A stretch of DNA of 64,000 nt from Mycetocola tolaasinivorans (GCF_003667565.1 NZ_RCUX01000001.1:310001-374000), one strand, 5' to 3'; numbered from the stretch's first letter, positions 34,630 to 44,286 are shown. A program made the numbers and translations. The notes: a model not told the origin generated them from the sequence alone.

Positions 34630-37600
34630 ATGTTCCAGAAGATTCTCGTGGCGAACCGCGGAGAGATCGCGATCCGCGCCTTCCGCGCCGCGTATGAGTT
34701 GGGTGCCCAGACGGTCGCCGTATTCCCCTACGAAGACCGCAACTCGATGCACCGACTCAAGGCCGATGAGGCGTACCAGATTGGCGAAAAGGGCCACCCC
34801 GTACGCGCCTACCTGGATGTGTCCGAAATTATTCGCGTGGCACTGGAGAGTGGCGCGGACGCCATTTACCCCGGATACGGCTTCCTCTCGGAGAACCCCG
34901 AGCTCGCCGCCCAGGCCGCCGCTCACGGTATCAAGTTCATCGGTCCGGCCAACAACGTGCTGGAGATGGCCGGTAACAAGGTGACCGCGAAGGAGCACGC
35001 CATCGCGGCGGGCGTTCCGGTCCTGGTTTCCACCCCCGCCTCGCGCGACATCGAGGAGCTCCTCGCCGGAGCCGAGGGTGTGGGCTTCCCGCTCTTCGCC
35101 AAGGCCGTCGCCGGTGGTGGTGGACGCGGTATGCGCCGCGTCGAGACCCTCGCCGAGCTGCGTCCCGCGCTCGAGGAGGCCATGCACGAGGCCGACAGCG
35201 CGTTTGGTGACCCGACGATGTTCCTCGAGCAGGCCGTGCTGCGCCCGCGTCACATCGAGGTTCAGATTCTCGCCGATGAGCAGGGCAACGTGATGCACCT
35301 GTTCGAGCGCGACTGCTCGGTGCAGCGCCGCAACCAGAAGGTTGTCGAGATCGCACCGGCCCCGAACATCACCGAGGAGCTGCGTCAGGCCCTCTACCGC
35401 GATGCCGTGGCGTTCGCCAAGTCGATCAACTACGCCAACGCCGGCACCGTGGAGTTCCTGGTGGACACCGCCGGGGCGCGCGCGGGCCAGCACGTGTTCA
35501 TCGAGATGAACCCGCGTATTCAGGTTGAGCACACCGTCACCGAGGAAATCACCGACGTGGACCTCGTGCAGTCGCAGATGCGGATTGCCTCGGGAGAGAC
35601 CCTGAGCGACCTCGGCCTCGACCAGGACACCCTGGTCATCCGCGGTGCCGCCCTGCAGTGCCGCATCACCACCGAGGACCCCACCCAGGGCTTCCGTCCC
35701 GACACCGGCAAGATCACCACCTACCGCTCCCCGGGTGGTGGCGGTATCCGCCTCGACGGTGGAACCATCAACCCGGGTGCGCAGATCAGCCCCCACTTCG
35801 ACTCGATGCTCGCGAAGCTCACCTGCCGTGGCCGCGACTTCGGTGCCGCGGTCATCCGCGCCCGTCGCGCCCTCGCCGAGTTCCGCATTCGCGGTGTCTC
35901 CACGAACATCCCGTTCCTGCAGGCCGTGCTGGATGACCCGTCCTTCGAGGTCGGCGACCTGAGCACCTCCTTCATCGACGAGCGCCCCCAGCTGCTGGCC
36001 GGTCGCGTGTCGAAGGACCGCGGAACGAAGATCCTGAACTGGCTCGCCGACGTCACCGTCAACAAGCCCTACGGTCCTCGCCCCTCGACCATCGACCCGG
36101 CCGAGAAGCTGCCCGCGCTGGACCTGACCATCCCGGCACCCGCCGGCTCGCGTCAGCGTCTGCTCGAGGTGGGCCCGGTTCAGTTCTCGGCCGAGCTGCG
36201 CGCGCAGACCGCCCTGGGCGTGACCGACACCACCTTCCGCGACGCTCACCAGTCGCTGCTCGCGACCCGCGTGCGTACCCGTGACCTGGTCGCGGTTGCA
36301 CCCTACGTGGCGCGGATGACCCCGCAGCTGGTCTCGGTTGAGGCCTGGGGTGGCGCGACCTACGACGTCGCGCTGCGCTTCCTCGGGGAAGACCCCTGGG
36401 AGCGTCTGGTCAAGCTGCGCGAGGCCCTGCCGAACGTCGCGATCCAGATGCTGCTGCGCGGCCGCAACACCGTGGGTTACACGCCGTACCCCACCTCGGT
36501 CACCGACGCCTTCGTGCGTGAGGCTGCCGAGAGCGGTGTGGACATCTTCCGCATCTTCGACGCCCTGAACGACGTCGAGCAGATGCGTCCCGCGATCGAC
36601 GCGGTCCTGGCGACCAAGACCGCCGTGGCCCAGGTTGCCCTGTGCTACACCGGCGACCTGCTGGACCCCAACGAGGATCTCTACACCCTCGATTACTACC
36701 TGAACCTGGCCCAGCAGATCGTCGACGCCGGTGCCCACCAGCTCGCGATCAAGGACATGGCGGGCCTGCTGCGCCCCGCGGCGGCCACGAAGCTCGTGAG
36801 CGCCCTGCGTGAGCGTTTTGATGTGCCGGTAGTGGTCCACACCCACGACACCGCTGGCGGCCAGCTGGCGACCCTCCTGGCGGCCTCTCAGGCCGGTGCG
36901 GACGCGGTCGACGTGGCCAGCGCCCCGATGTCGGGCACCACCAGTCAGCCGTCGATCTCGGCCCTCGTAGCCGCGCTCGCCCACACCGAGCGTGACGCCG
37001 GCATCTCGCTGGCCGCGGTCAGCGACCTTGAGCCCTACTGGGAAGCAGTGCGCCACGTGTACAAGCCGTTCGAATCCGGCCTGCCGGGCCCGACCGGCCG
37101 CGTGTACCGCCACGAGATCCCGGGTGGTCAGCTCTCGAACCTGCGTCAGCAGGCCATCGCGCTCGGCCTCGCCGACGACTTCGAGCTGATCGAGGACCTC
37201 TACGCCGAGGCGAACCGCATCCTGGGGCGCGTGCCCAAGGTCACCCCGTCTTCCAAGGTTGTGGGCGACCTGGCGCTGCACCTCGCGGCGGTCAAGGCCG
37301 ATCCGGCGGACTTCGAGCAGAACCCCGAGAAGTACGACATCCCGGACTCCGTGGTTGGCTTCATGGCCGGCGAACTGGGCGACCTGCCCGGTGGCTGGCC
37401 CGAGCCCTTCCGCACCAAGGTGCTGGCCGGTCGTCACGTGGACATCTCGATCGCCGAGGTCTCGGCCGAGGACGCCGCCCTGCTGGACGGTACCTCCGAG
37501 GAGCGTCGCTCCACGCTGAACCGCCTGCTGTTCCCGGCCCCGACCGCGAGCTACGAGCGCAGCCGCGAGCAGTACGGTGATCTGTCGATCCTGGCGACCC

Positions 37601-38037
37601 TGGACTACCTCTACGGCCTGGAGGCCGGCGAGGAGCACATCGTTGAGTTCTCGAAGGGTGTGCGTCTGTACGCGGGCCTGGAGGCCATCGGTGCACCCGA
37701 CCCCAAGGGTGTGCGGACGGTCATGACGATCCTCAACGGTCAGCTGCGTCCGGTCTTCATTCGGGACCGGTCGATCACCGTGGAAACCGTCGCCGCAGAG
37801 AAGGCAGATCCGAACAACCCCGCCCACGTTGCGGCGCCGTTCTCCGGAGTTGTTACTCTTAAGGGTCAGATTGGTGATGTTGTGGACGCCGGCACCCCGG
37901 TTGCCTCGATTGAAGCGATGAAGATGGAAGCCGCAATCACGGCATCGATTTCTGGCAAAATTGAGCGTCTCGCAATTACCGGTACCCAGCAGGTGGAAGC
38001 CGGCGACCTGATCGTAGTGATCAGCGCGAGCGCTTAG
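34630..38037 (+). CDS. pyc: pyruvate carboxylase
   Basis: Biotin enzyme making oxaloacetate from pyruvate and bicarbonate, about 1135 aa as usual for the single-chain form. Order: biotin carboxylase with ATP-grasp (MFQKILVANRGEIAIRAFRA at the start, Gly-rich VAGGGGRGMR loop, FIEMNPRIQVEHTVTEE), carboxyltransferase TIM barrel (TDTTFRDAHQSLLATR, metal ligands in HTHDTAGG), PC-specific linker, and biotinyl domain with biotin Lys in EAMKME. GAAAGGG precedes ATG 34630; the frame is open far upstream but without support. Main anaplerotic enzyme; cytoplasmic. Confidence 0.97.
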   Translation: MFQKILVANRGEIAIRAFRAAYELGAQTVAVFPYEDRNSMHRLKADEAYQIGEKGHPVRAYLDVSEIIRVALESGADAIYPGYGFLSENPELAAQAAAHGIKFIGPANNVLEMAGNKVTAKEHAIAAGVPVLVSTPASRDIEELLAGAEGVGFPLFAKAVAGGGGRGMRRVETLAELRPALEEAMHEADSAFGDPTMFLEQAVLRPRHIEVQILADEQGNVMHLFERDCSVQRRNQKVVEIAPAPNITEELRQALYRDAVAFAKSINYANAGTVEFLVDTAGARAGQHVFIEMNPRIQVEHTVTEEITDVDLVQSQMRIASGETLSDLGLDQDTLVIRGAALQCRITTEDPTQGFRPDTGKITTYRSPGGGGIRLDGGTINPGAQISPHFDSMLAKLTCRGRDFGAAVIRARRALAEFRIRGVSTNIPFLQAVLDDPSFEVGDLSTSFIDERPQLLAGRVSKDRGTKILNWLADVTVNKPYGPRPSTIDPAEKLPALDLTIPAPAGSRQRLLEVGPVQFSAELRAQTALGVTDTTFRDAHQSLLATRVRTRDLVAVAPYVARMTPQLVSVEAWGGATYDVALRFLGEDPWERLVKLREALPNVAIQMLLRGRNTVGYTPYPTSVTDAFVREAAESGVDIFRIFDALNDVEQMRPAIDAVLATKTAVAQVALCYTGDLLDPNEDLYTLDYYLNLAQQIVDAGAHQLAIKDMAGLLRPAAATKLVSALRERFDVPVVVHTHDTAGGQLATLLAASQAGADAVDVASAPMSGTTSQPSISALVAALAHTERDAGISLAAVSDLEPYWEAVRHVYKPFESGLPGPTGRVYRHEIPGGQLSNLRQQAIALGLADDFELIEDLYAEANRILGRVPKVTPSSKVVGDLALHLAAVKADPADFEQNPEKYDIPDSVVGFMAGELGDLPGGWPEPFRTKVLAGRHVDISIAEVSAEDAALLDGTSEERRSTLNRLLFPAPTASYERSREQYGDLSILATLDYLYGLEAGEEHIVEFSKGVRLYAGLEAIGAPDPKGVRTVMTILNGQLRPVFIRDRSITVETVAAEKADPNNPAHVAAPFSGVVTLKGQIGDVVDAGTPVASIEAMKMEAAITASISGKIERLAITGTQQVEAGDLIVVISASA

Positions 38038-38083
38038 GCACGAGCCACCCGGTTCGTGCTCCCAGAGCTGGAGGCGAAGGACA

Positions 38084-40726
38084 ATGGCACCACAGGCCGA
38101 TAATGGCGCTGCCATGGACGAGCACGAAATTGACGTACCCCCGATCGATGAACTCGATCCCGGTGCCGTAACGCTCAGCGTTGCGGCACCGGCTACGGTT
38201 TCGATCCCCGTCGGCGCGGCGCTCGCGCAGTACGCCGACGAGGATGATTTTGATGAGGACGTCCTCGAGGACGACCTCGTGAGCGGAGACGGCGACTTCG
38301 ACGCCGACTCTGCGGAGCGCCCGAGCCCGCTCTCGGTGGATGACCTGCACGCGGCCGAAGCCGCCGCGGAGATCGCCCTCGCCGAGCAGATCGAGGCCGA
38401 CCGCCTCGCCGAAGAACAGCGCCTGGCCGACGAGGCCGAGGCCGAGCGCGTGGCCGAGGAGGAGCGCGCGGCCGCCCAGGCCGAAGCTGAGCGCATTGCC
38501 GAAGAGGAGCGCGCGGCTGCGCAGGCTGAGGCCGAGCGCGTGGCCGAAGACGAGCGAATTGCCGCTGAGGCTGAGGCTGAGCGTGTGGCCGAAGAGGAGC
38601 GAATTGCCGCGGAAGCGGAGGCCGAGCGCGTGGCCGAGGAGGAGCGCGCGACCGCGGAAGCCGAACGAGCCCGTGCCGAGCAGGCCGAGGCCGAGCGTAT
38701 CGCCGCCGAGGAGCGTGCGGCGGCTGAGGCTGAACGCCTCGCCGAGGAGCAGCGGATCGCTGCGGAAGCCGAGGCTGAACGCCTGGCCGAGGAGGCTCGC
38801 ATCGCCGAGGCCGAGCGTGTGGCCGAGGAGGCCCGCCTGGCCGAAGAGGCCGAGCAGGCTCGCATCGCCGAGGAGGCCCGTCTCGCCGAGGCCGAACGTC
38901 TGGCGGAGGAAGCGCGCCTGGCCGAGGAGGCCCGCGTCGCCGAGGCCGCCCGCCTCGCCGAGGAGAAGAAGCAGGCCCGCGAGGCCGAACAGGCGCGTGT
39001 GGCCGAGGAAAAGCGGCTGGCCCGAGAGGCAAAGCTCGAGCAGAAGCGCCTCGCCAAGGAGGCGAAGGCCGCCCGTATCGCGGAGCAGAAGCAGCAGACC
39101 CTCGACGCGGCTCGCGCCGCCGAGGCTGAACGTGTGGCCGAGGCTGAGCGTCTTGCTGAGGAAGCTCGCGTGGCAGAAGAGGCTCTCCGCGAGGCCGAAC
39201 GTGTGGCCGAGGAAGCCCGCGTGGCCGAGGAAGAACGTGCTGCCGAGGAAGCCCGCGTGGCTGAGGAAGCTCGTGTGGCCGAGGAAGAACGTGCAGCCGA
39301 GGCCGCCCGTTTAGCCGCGGAAGTGGCGGCCGAAGAGGACATCGAGGACGCCGACATCGTTGAGGACGCGGACGAGGACGAGGACGCGACCGAGGCCTCG
39401 GATATCGACGCCGAATCGACCGACGCCGACACGACCGACTCCGACACGACCGACTCCGAAACCGGTGCCGCCCCGCGCACCGACGAGTCCGCCGACGTAG
39501 AGTCCTCCTCGGACCCCGAATACGTGACCGACCGCGGCTCCGCCGATACGGTCGATAACCCGTCCGCGGAATCCGCGGACCCCAACGACGAAAGCCAGGA
39601 AATGACCGAAAAGTCAGCCCCGACCACCGCCGAGAAGAAGAGCGCTGCAGGAATCACCACCACCGGTGTACAGAGCGTGGTACGCCCGACCGGGGAGATC
39701 CCCGTCCCGGTGTCCTCCGCTGTGGTCTCCGCCGCCCGCCCGGGCGGCATTCAGCAGCAGGGTAAGGTCGCCGGCCCCGAGGCCGCATCGCTGCTCACCG
39801 CCGACCGCCTGCTCGAGTCGCGTCCGTCGACCCGCCGCGCCCCCGAGGGCTTCTGGCAGTCGCTGCTGTACAACGCATCCGGCCACCTGATCAATGTCGG
39901 TGATGCCAAGGCCGTGCGTGAGCGCAAGGACCTTGACTCCAAGATTGGTCGCACCCTGGGGGGCGAGGCGCGCTTCGTGCCGGTACTGACCCGTAAGGGC
40001 GGCGTGGGCAAGACCACCGTCACCGCCCTGCTGGGTATGGCCCTCGCCGACTCGCGGAGTGACCGTGTGATCGCGATCGACGCCAACCCGGACCGCGGTA
40101 CCCTGGCCGAGCGCATCGCCCACCAGAGCCGCTACACCGTGCGTGACGTCGTGCGTGATGCCGATGCCATCGTGGGTTACAACGAGTTCTCGGACCGCGT
40201 AGCGCGCGACGAAACCCGCCTCGACGTTCTGGCATCCGACACCGACCCGCACCTGTCCGAGGCCTTCAACGAGGAGGACTACACCGCCGTTGCCGACCTC
40301 GCGGCGCAGTACTACTCGCTCATCCTGACCGACTGCGGCACCGGCATCGTGCACTCGGTGATGAAGGCCACCCTGGGCCGTGCGGACTCGATCATCGTGG
40401 TCACCGGCGGGAGCGTCGATGACGCAAAGCTCGCCTCGGAGACCCTCAGCTGGCTCGAGGTCAACGGCCACGAGGAGCTCGTGCGCAATGCCATCGTCGT
40501 GGTGAATGCCACGACGCCGAACAGCCGCCTGGTGAAGATCGAGGAGATCGATCGCCACTTCGCCTCCCGTGTGCGTGCCCTGGTGCACCTGCCCTACGAC
40601 CCGCAGCTGGCCGCCGGCTCGGCGATCTCGTTCGCTAACCTGCTGCCCGAGACCCGTCTGGCCGCGCGCAAGCTCGCCGCGGCCGTGGTTGAGGGCCTGC
40701 CGGCAGGACGGGAGAACGGGCGTTGA
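38084..40726 (+). CDS. ParA/MinD-like ATPase with long repeat-rich N-terminal region
   Basis: 880 aa. Residues ~1-90 are acidic; ~95-415 are a highly regular Ala/Glu/Arg repeat (AEAERVAEEERAA type, 11-14 residue units) that should form a long helix or coiled coil. Residues ~415-520 are very acidic and Ser/Thr/Asp-rich. The C-terminal ~280 residues form a P-loop ATPase: RKGGVGKTTVTALLG (Walker A Lys643), VIAIDANPDRGTLAERI and LILTDCGTG. The ATPase resembles MinD/EspI-like proteins of actinobacteria. Transcribed after pyc (46-base gap), and its end overlaps def by TTGA. No ESX genes are near. Partner and cargo unknown. Confidence 0.82.
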   Translation: MAPQADNGAAMDEHEIDVPPIDELDPGAVTLSVAAPATVSIPVGAALAQYADEDDFDEDVLEDDLVSGDGDFDADSAERPSPLSVDDLHAAEAAAEIALAEQIEADRLAEEQRLADEAEAERVAEEERAAAQAEAERIAEEERAAAQAEAERVAEDERIAAEAEAERVAEEERIAAEAEAERVAEEERATAEAERARAEQAEAERIAAEERAAAEAERLAEEQRIAAEAEAERLAEEARIAEAERVAEEARLAEEAEQARIAEEARLAEAERLAEEARLAEEARVAEAARLAEEKKQAREAEQARVAEEKRLAREAKLEQKRLAKEAKAARIAEQKQQTLDAARAAEAERVAEAERLAEEARVAEEALREAERVAEEARVAEEERAAEEARVAEEARVAEEERAAEAARLAAEVAAEEDIEDADIVEDADEDEDATEASDIDAESTDADTTDSDTTDSETGAAPRTDESADVESSSDPEYVTDRGSADTVDNPSAESADPNDESQEMTEKSAPTTAEKKSAAGITTTGVQSVVRPTGEIPVPVSSAVVSAARPGGIQQQGKVAGPEAASLLTADRLLESRPSTRRAPEGFWQSLLYNASGHLINVGDAKAVRERKDLDSKIGRTLGGEARFVPVLTRKGGVGKTTVTALLGMALADSRSDRVIAIDANPDRGTLAERIAHQSRYTVRDVVRDADAIVGYNEFSDRVARDETRLDVLASDTDPHLSEAFNEEDYTAVADLAAQYYSLILTDCGTGIVHSVMKATLGRADSIIVVTGGSVDDAKLASETLSWLEVNGHEELVRNAIVVVNATTPNSRLVKIEEIDRHFASRVRALVHLPYDPQLAAGSAISFANLLPETRLAARKLAAAVVEGLPAGRENGR
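38440..39325 (+). repeat. degenerate tandem coding repeats (Ala-Glu-Arg units)
   Basis: Roughly 880 bases of 33-42 bp degenerate units of the form GAGGCCGAGCGCGTGGCCGA with variants, encoding AEAERVAEE-type peptides. Synonymous changes between copies show old expansion under selection for the peptide. Prone to recombination and assembly errors. Confidence 0.85.
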
Positions 40727-41214
40727 GTGAACGCGAGATCCGAATCTTCGGTGATCCCGTCCTCAAGACCGTCTCCGACCCGATCGTCGACATTGACGAG
40801 CGCGCCCGCGGACTCATTCGTGACCTCGTCGATTCGGTGAAGCTGCCGGGTCGGGCGGGCGTTGCCGCGTGCCAGATCGGCGTCAACCTGCGTGCGTTTA
40901 GCTACAACGTGGACGGCGTGATCGGGTACGTGATCAATCCCGAGATCGTGGAACTGGCCGGCGAGTTGGTCGAGGTGGGGGAGGGCTGCCTCTCGGTGCC
41001 CGACCTCTGGTTCCCCACCCCGCGCTATGAGCGTGCCACGGTGACCGGTATTGACCTCGACGGCAACCCGATCACGATCTCCGGTGAGGGGCTGCTTGCG
41101 CAGGCGCTCCAGCACGAGACCGATCACCTCAACGGGATGCTCTACCTCGACCGCCTGAGCAAGGAAAACCGTCGCACGGCGATGCGTGAGGTCCGCGAGA
41201 GCTCCTGGTTCTAG
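40723..41214 (+). CDS. def: peptide deformylase
   Basis: Removes the formyl group from new N-termini using a metal ion, 163 aa. Motif 2 EGCLSVP and motif 3 QHETDHL (HExxH type) supply Cys and two His ligands. Motif 1, normally G-x-G-x-A-A-x-Q, reads RAGVAACQ, with the first Gly replaced by Arg. TTG start at 40723 overlaps the preceding stop codon (TTGA), so it is translationally coupled to the ParA-like gene. A strong terminator follows. A second def elsewhere in the genome would not be surprising. Confidence 0.92.
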   Translation: MSEREIRIFGDPVLKTVSDPIVDIDERARGLIRDLVDSVKLPGRAGVAACQIGVNLRAFSYNVDGVIGYVINPEIVELAGELVEVGEGCLSVPDLWFPTPRYERATVTGIDLDGNPITISGEGLLAQALQHETDHLNGMLYLDRLSKENRRTAMREVRESSWF

Positions 41215-41224
41215 CCGCGAAAAC

Positions 41225-41270
41225 CAAAAAACCGTGGCCAACCCGATTCGGGTTGGCCACGGTTTTTTTG
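41225..41270. terminator. bidirectional terminator
   Basis: Stem ACCGTGGCCAACCCGA (41231-41246) and TCGGGTTGGCCACGGT (41248-41263), flanked by AAAAA on the left and TTTTTTT on the right. Serves def and the convergent acyl-CoA synthetase gene. Confidence 0.9.
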
Positions 41271-41279
41271 TGCGTTCCG

Positions 41280-43103
41280 CTACGGCAGCGAGACGCTCTG
41301 GGTCGGGGTCTTCGCGTAGATTCCGTCGATAACGCCGGCGAAGTCGTGCAGGATTTCGCCGCGCTTGATGCTCATCTTCGGGGTCAGGTGGCCGCCGTCC
41401 TCGGTGAACTCGGTACCGAGGATCACGAACTTGCGGATCGACTCCGCCCGCGAGACCTGCGTGTTGGCGGCATCCACCGCGCGCTGCACCTCGGCCAGTA
41501 CGGCCGGGTTGGTCGCGGCCTGGGCGATGTCCATGCTGGCATCCTGCCCGTTGTTGCCGAGCCAGGTCGGGAGCATGTCGCGGTCGAGCGTGACCAGGGC
41601 CGAGATGAAGGGGCGCTGATCGCCCACAACAACGACCTGGCTGACCAGCGGGTTTGCGCGGATGGGATCTTCGAGAGCGGCCGGGGCGACGTTCTTTCCG
41701 CCGGCGGTCACGATGATCTCCTTCTTGCGACCGGTGATGCGCAGGTAGCCGTCCGCATCGAGGGTGCCGAGGTCACCGGTACGGAACCAGCCCTCGTTGA
41801 AGGTGTCCGCGGTGGCCTCGGGATTCTTCCAGTAGCCGCCGAAGACGCACACGCCCTGTACCTCGACCTCGCCGTCCTCTGCGATGCGAATCGCGTTACC
41901 CGGCAGCGGGATGCCGACGGTGCCGATTCGGGCGCTGTCGGTGCGGTTGACGGTCGCGGGGGCGGTGGTCTCGGTGAGGCCGTAGCCCTCGAGGATCGTG
42001 ATGCCGAGTGCGTGGAAGAAGTGGCCGAGGCGCGGGCCGAGCGGTGCCGATCCGGAGACGGCGTATTCGATTCGGCCACCCATGGCCGCGCGCAGCTTGC
42101 TGAACACCAGACGGTCGAAGAGAGCGAAGCGCACCTTCAGGCCAAACGGAATCTTGCCGGCCTCGAGTGCCTTCGAGTACTCGACGGCGGTATCGGCGGC
42201 CTTACGGAAGATCTTGCCCTTTCCGCCGGCCTCGGCCTTCTGCTCGGCCGAGTTGTAAACCTTCTCGAACACGCGCGGGACGGCCAGGAGGAAGGTCGGG
42301 TGGAACGAGCCGAGCGACTCCACGAGCTTCGTCGTGTCCGGCTGGTGGCCGGTCTTGACACCCGAGTGCACGGTCAGGATCGAGATGAAGCGCGCGAACA
42401 CGTGAGCCGTGGTGATGAACAACAGCGTCGAGGCCCCGGGGGTGTTGACGACGTCGGCGAGGCCGACGGCGGCGTTGCGCGAGAGCTCAACGAAGTTCGA
42501 GTGGGTGATGATGCAGCCCTTGGGGCGGCCGGTGGAGCCGGAGGTGTAGATCAGGGTTGCGATGTCTTCACCGCGGGCGAGGTTACGGCGACGCTCGATC
42601 TCCTCATCCGGCACCTCGGCACCGGCCACGATGAGCTTCTCCAGCGCGCCCAGGTGCATCTGCCAGACCGGGCCAATTTCGGGGAGGTCCGGGTGAACCT
42701 CGTCGAACTTCGCGAAGTGTTCCGGGCTCTCGAGGATCAGTGCGGTGGCACCCGAATCGCTGAGGATCCACTGGATCTGGCTGGGGGAGCTGGTCTCGTA
42801 AATCGGAACCAGGATGGCCCCCGCGAACCAGGTCGCAAAGTCGATCAGGGTCCACTCATAGCGGGTCTTGGCGAGCAGGCCGATCTTCTGGCCGGGTTCG
42901 ATCCCGGCGGCAACGAGGCCCTTGGCGAGGGCCGTTACACGGTCCATGAATTCGGCGGCGCTTATGTCCACCCACTCGTTTTCACCGCGGGGAACGGCGA
43001 AGAGCGCACGGTCTGGGGTGAGTCTTACTCGTTCAACCAGCAAATCTGAGGTGTTGGCTTCCGGATCTGCGGGGACGACGGCGGGTATCTCGATCTGAGC
43101 CAC
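41280..43103 (-). CDS. long-chain acyl-CoA synthetase (AMP-forming, FadD15-like)
   Basis: Activates fatty acids to acyl-CoA through acyl-AMP, about 607 aa. Motifs: P-loop-like YTSGSTGRPKG, gate motif EGYGLTETTA, GWFRTGDLG and ITGRKKEIIVTAGGKNVAP, in the usual order. The N-terminal ILVPIYETSSPSQIQWIL is characteristic of actinobacterial FadD15-type ligases. Start GTG 43103 has AAAGGAG at 5 bases; the ATG 12 codons upstream lacks one. Monocistronic, divergent from glucokinase. Confidence 0.93.
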   Translation of the reverse strand: MAQIEIPAVVPADPEANTSDLLVERVRLTPDRALFAVPRGENEWVDISAAEFMDRVTALAKGLVAAGIEPGQKIGLLAKTRYEWTLIDFATWFAGAILVPIYETSSPSQIQWILSDSGATALILESPEHFAKFDEVHPDLPEIGPVWQMHLGALEKLIVAGAEVPDEEIERRRNLARGEDIATLIYTSGSTGRPKGCIITHSNFVELSRNAAVGLADVVNTPGASTLLFITTAHVFARFISILTVHSGVKTGHQPDTTKLVESLGSFHPTFLLAVPRVFEKVYNSAEQKAEAGGKGKIFRKAADTAVEYSKALEAGKIPFGLKVRFALFDRLVFSKLRAAMGGRIEYAVSGSAPLGPRLGHFFHALGITILEGYGLTETTAPATVNRTDSARIGTVGIPLPGNAIRIAEDGEVEVQGVCVFGGYWKNPEATADTFNEGWFRTGDLGTLDADGYLRITGRKKEIIVTAGGKNVAPAALEDPIRANPLVSQVVVVGDQRPFISALVTLDRDMLPTWLGNNGQDASMDIAQAATNPAVLAEVQRAVDAANTQVSRAESIRKFVILGTEFTEDGGHLTPKMSIKRGEILHDFAGVIDGIYAKTPTQSVSLP

Positions 43104-43308
43104 GGTATCTCCTTTGGTACCTGTTGGAATCGGGTACACCCAAGCTTAGTTCTCAAAACAGGGGTTCGGGAGAAGGCTTTCCGAGACCCGGCCATAATCA
43201 TGAACGTTTTGCCGAATCGCGGCGTGGTCATGAAGCGCGGCTCGAGGGGCACTAAACTCGACCCGGGCGTTAATACCCAGACACACCCGAGGAAAGGTTC
43301 TGCGCAGT

Positions 43309-44268
43309 ATGTATGCAGTCGGTATCGACATTGGTGGCACGAAGATCGCGGGTGCGGTCGTTGATGAGCAGGGCAAGATTCTTGCCGCCCGTCGCGTGCC
43401 CACTGACGCGTCGGACGTGAAGAGCATTGAGGACGCCGTTGTCGCAATGGTTGAAGACCTGCGTACCGAGTTCGAGGTGGGCGCCGTGGGCGTTGCCGCC
43501 GCGGGCTTTATCGATGCCGCGCAGTCCGAAATCTACTACGCACCGAACCTCGCGTGGCGTAACGAACCCTTCCGGGACAAGCTGCAGGCGCGCATCAACG
43601 TGCCCACGATCATCGAAAACGATGCCAACGCCGCCGGCTGGGCGGAATTTGTACACGGTGCTGGCGCACTCACCAGTGACATGGTCATGCTGACCATCGG
43701 CACCGGTGTCGGTGGCGCGGTTGTCCTCAATGACCGCCTGCTGCGCGGCGGGTTTGGTGTGGGCGGCGAGCTCGGCCATATTCGCCTGATTCCGGACGGC
43801 ATCGAGTGCGGTTGCGGCGTCAAGGGCTGCTTCGAGCCCTACGGTTCGGGTCGTGCACTGCAGCGCTACTGCGAGGACATCGCGGACACCCAGGCCGAGG
43901 GCATTGGAGCCGAGCTGGCCCGTGTTCGCGCCGAAAACGGCGGCCTGAACGGCACGCTGATCGCCGGCCTGCTCGAGGCCAAGGACGCGGGTGCCCTCGA
44001 GGCCCTGCGCATCCTCGGCACCTACATCGGTACCGCGGCCGCATCGCTGGGTGCCGTGCTGGACCCGCAGCTGTTCGTCATTGGCGGCGGCGTCGCCCAG
44101 GCCGGAGAAGACCTGCTCGGTCCGATCCGCGAGGCATATCGCGCGCACCACCCGGCCCACGGCTATCACCCCGAGGCCACCTTCGTCATCGCCGAGCTCG
44201 TCAACGACGCCGGCGTCGTCGGCGCAGCGGACATCGCTCGCCGATATGCCGAGGGTACCCCCGCCTAG
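43309..44268 (+). CDS. glk: ROK-family glucokinase
   Basis: Phosphorylates glucose with ATP or polyphosphate, 319 aa. Phosphate-binding DIGGTKIAGAVVD at residues 7-19, ENDANAAGWAE, TIGTGVGGAVV, GELGHIRL, and the ROK zinc motif CGCGVKGCFE. No N-terminal DNA-binding domain, so a kinase rather than a ROK repressor. RBS AGGAAAGG before ATG 43309. Followed closely by the acyltransferase gene after a hairpin. Confidence 0.93.
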   Translation: MYAVGIDIGGTKIAGAVVDEQGKILAARRVPTDASDVKSIEDAVVAMVEDLRTEFEVGAVGVAAAGFIDAAQSEIYYAPNLAWRNEPFRDKLQARINVPTIIENDANAAGWAEFVHGAGALTSDMVMLTIGTGVGGAVVLNDRLLRGGFGVGGELGHIRLIPDGIECGCGVKGCFEPYGSGRALQRYCEDIADTQAEGIGAELARVRAENGGLNGTLIAGLLEAKDAGALEALRILGTYIGTAAASLGAVLDPQLFVIGGGVAQAGEDLLGPIREAYRAHHPAHGYHPEATFVIAELVNDAGVVGAADIARRYAEGTPA

Positions 44269-44286
44269 CGCGTACCGTCTGACGAT

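Noticed and set aside
38440-39325. Tandem repeats considered as a possible CRISPR or satellite array
   Set aside because: Units are degenerate, contiguous without spacers, and in frame with an Ala-Glu-Arg peptide repeat; this is coding.
34573-39750. 1725-codon minus-strand frame across pyc and the ATPase gene
   Set aside because: Starts with long Ser/Ala-only runs that mirror the Ala-Glu-Arg repeat and continues antisense to pyruvate carboxylase. No motif of its own.
41253-43049. 598-codon plus-strand frame opposite the acyl-CoA synthetase
   Set aside because: Asp/Gly/Val/Arg-rich shadow. The minus strand has all AMP-ligase motifs.
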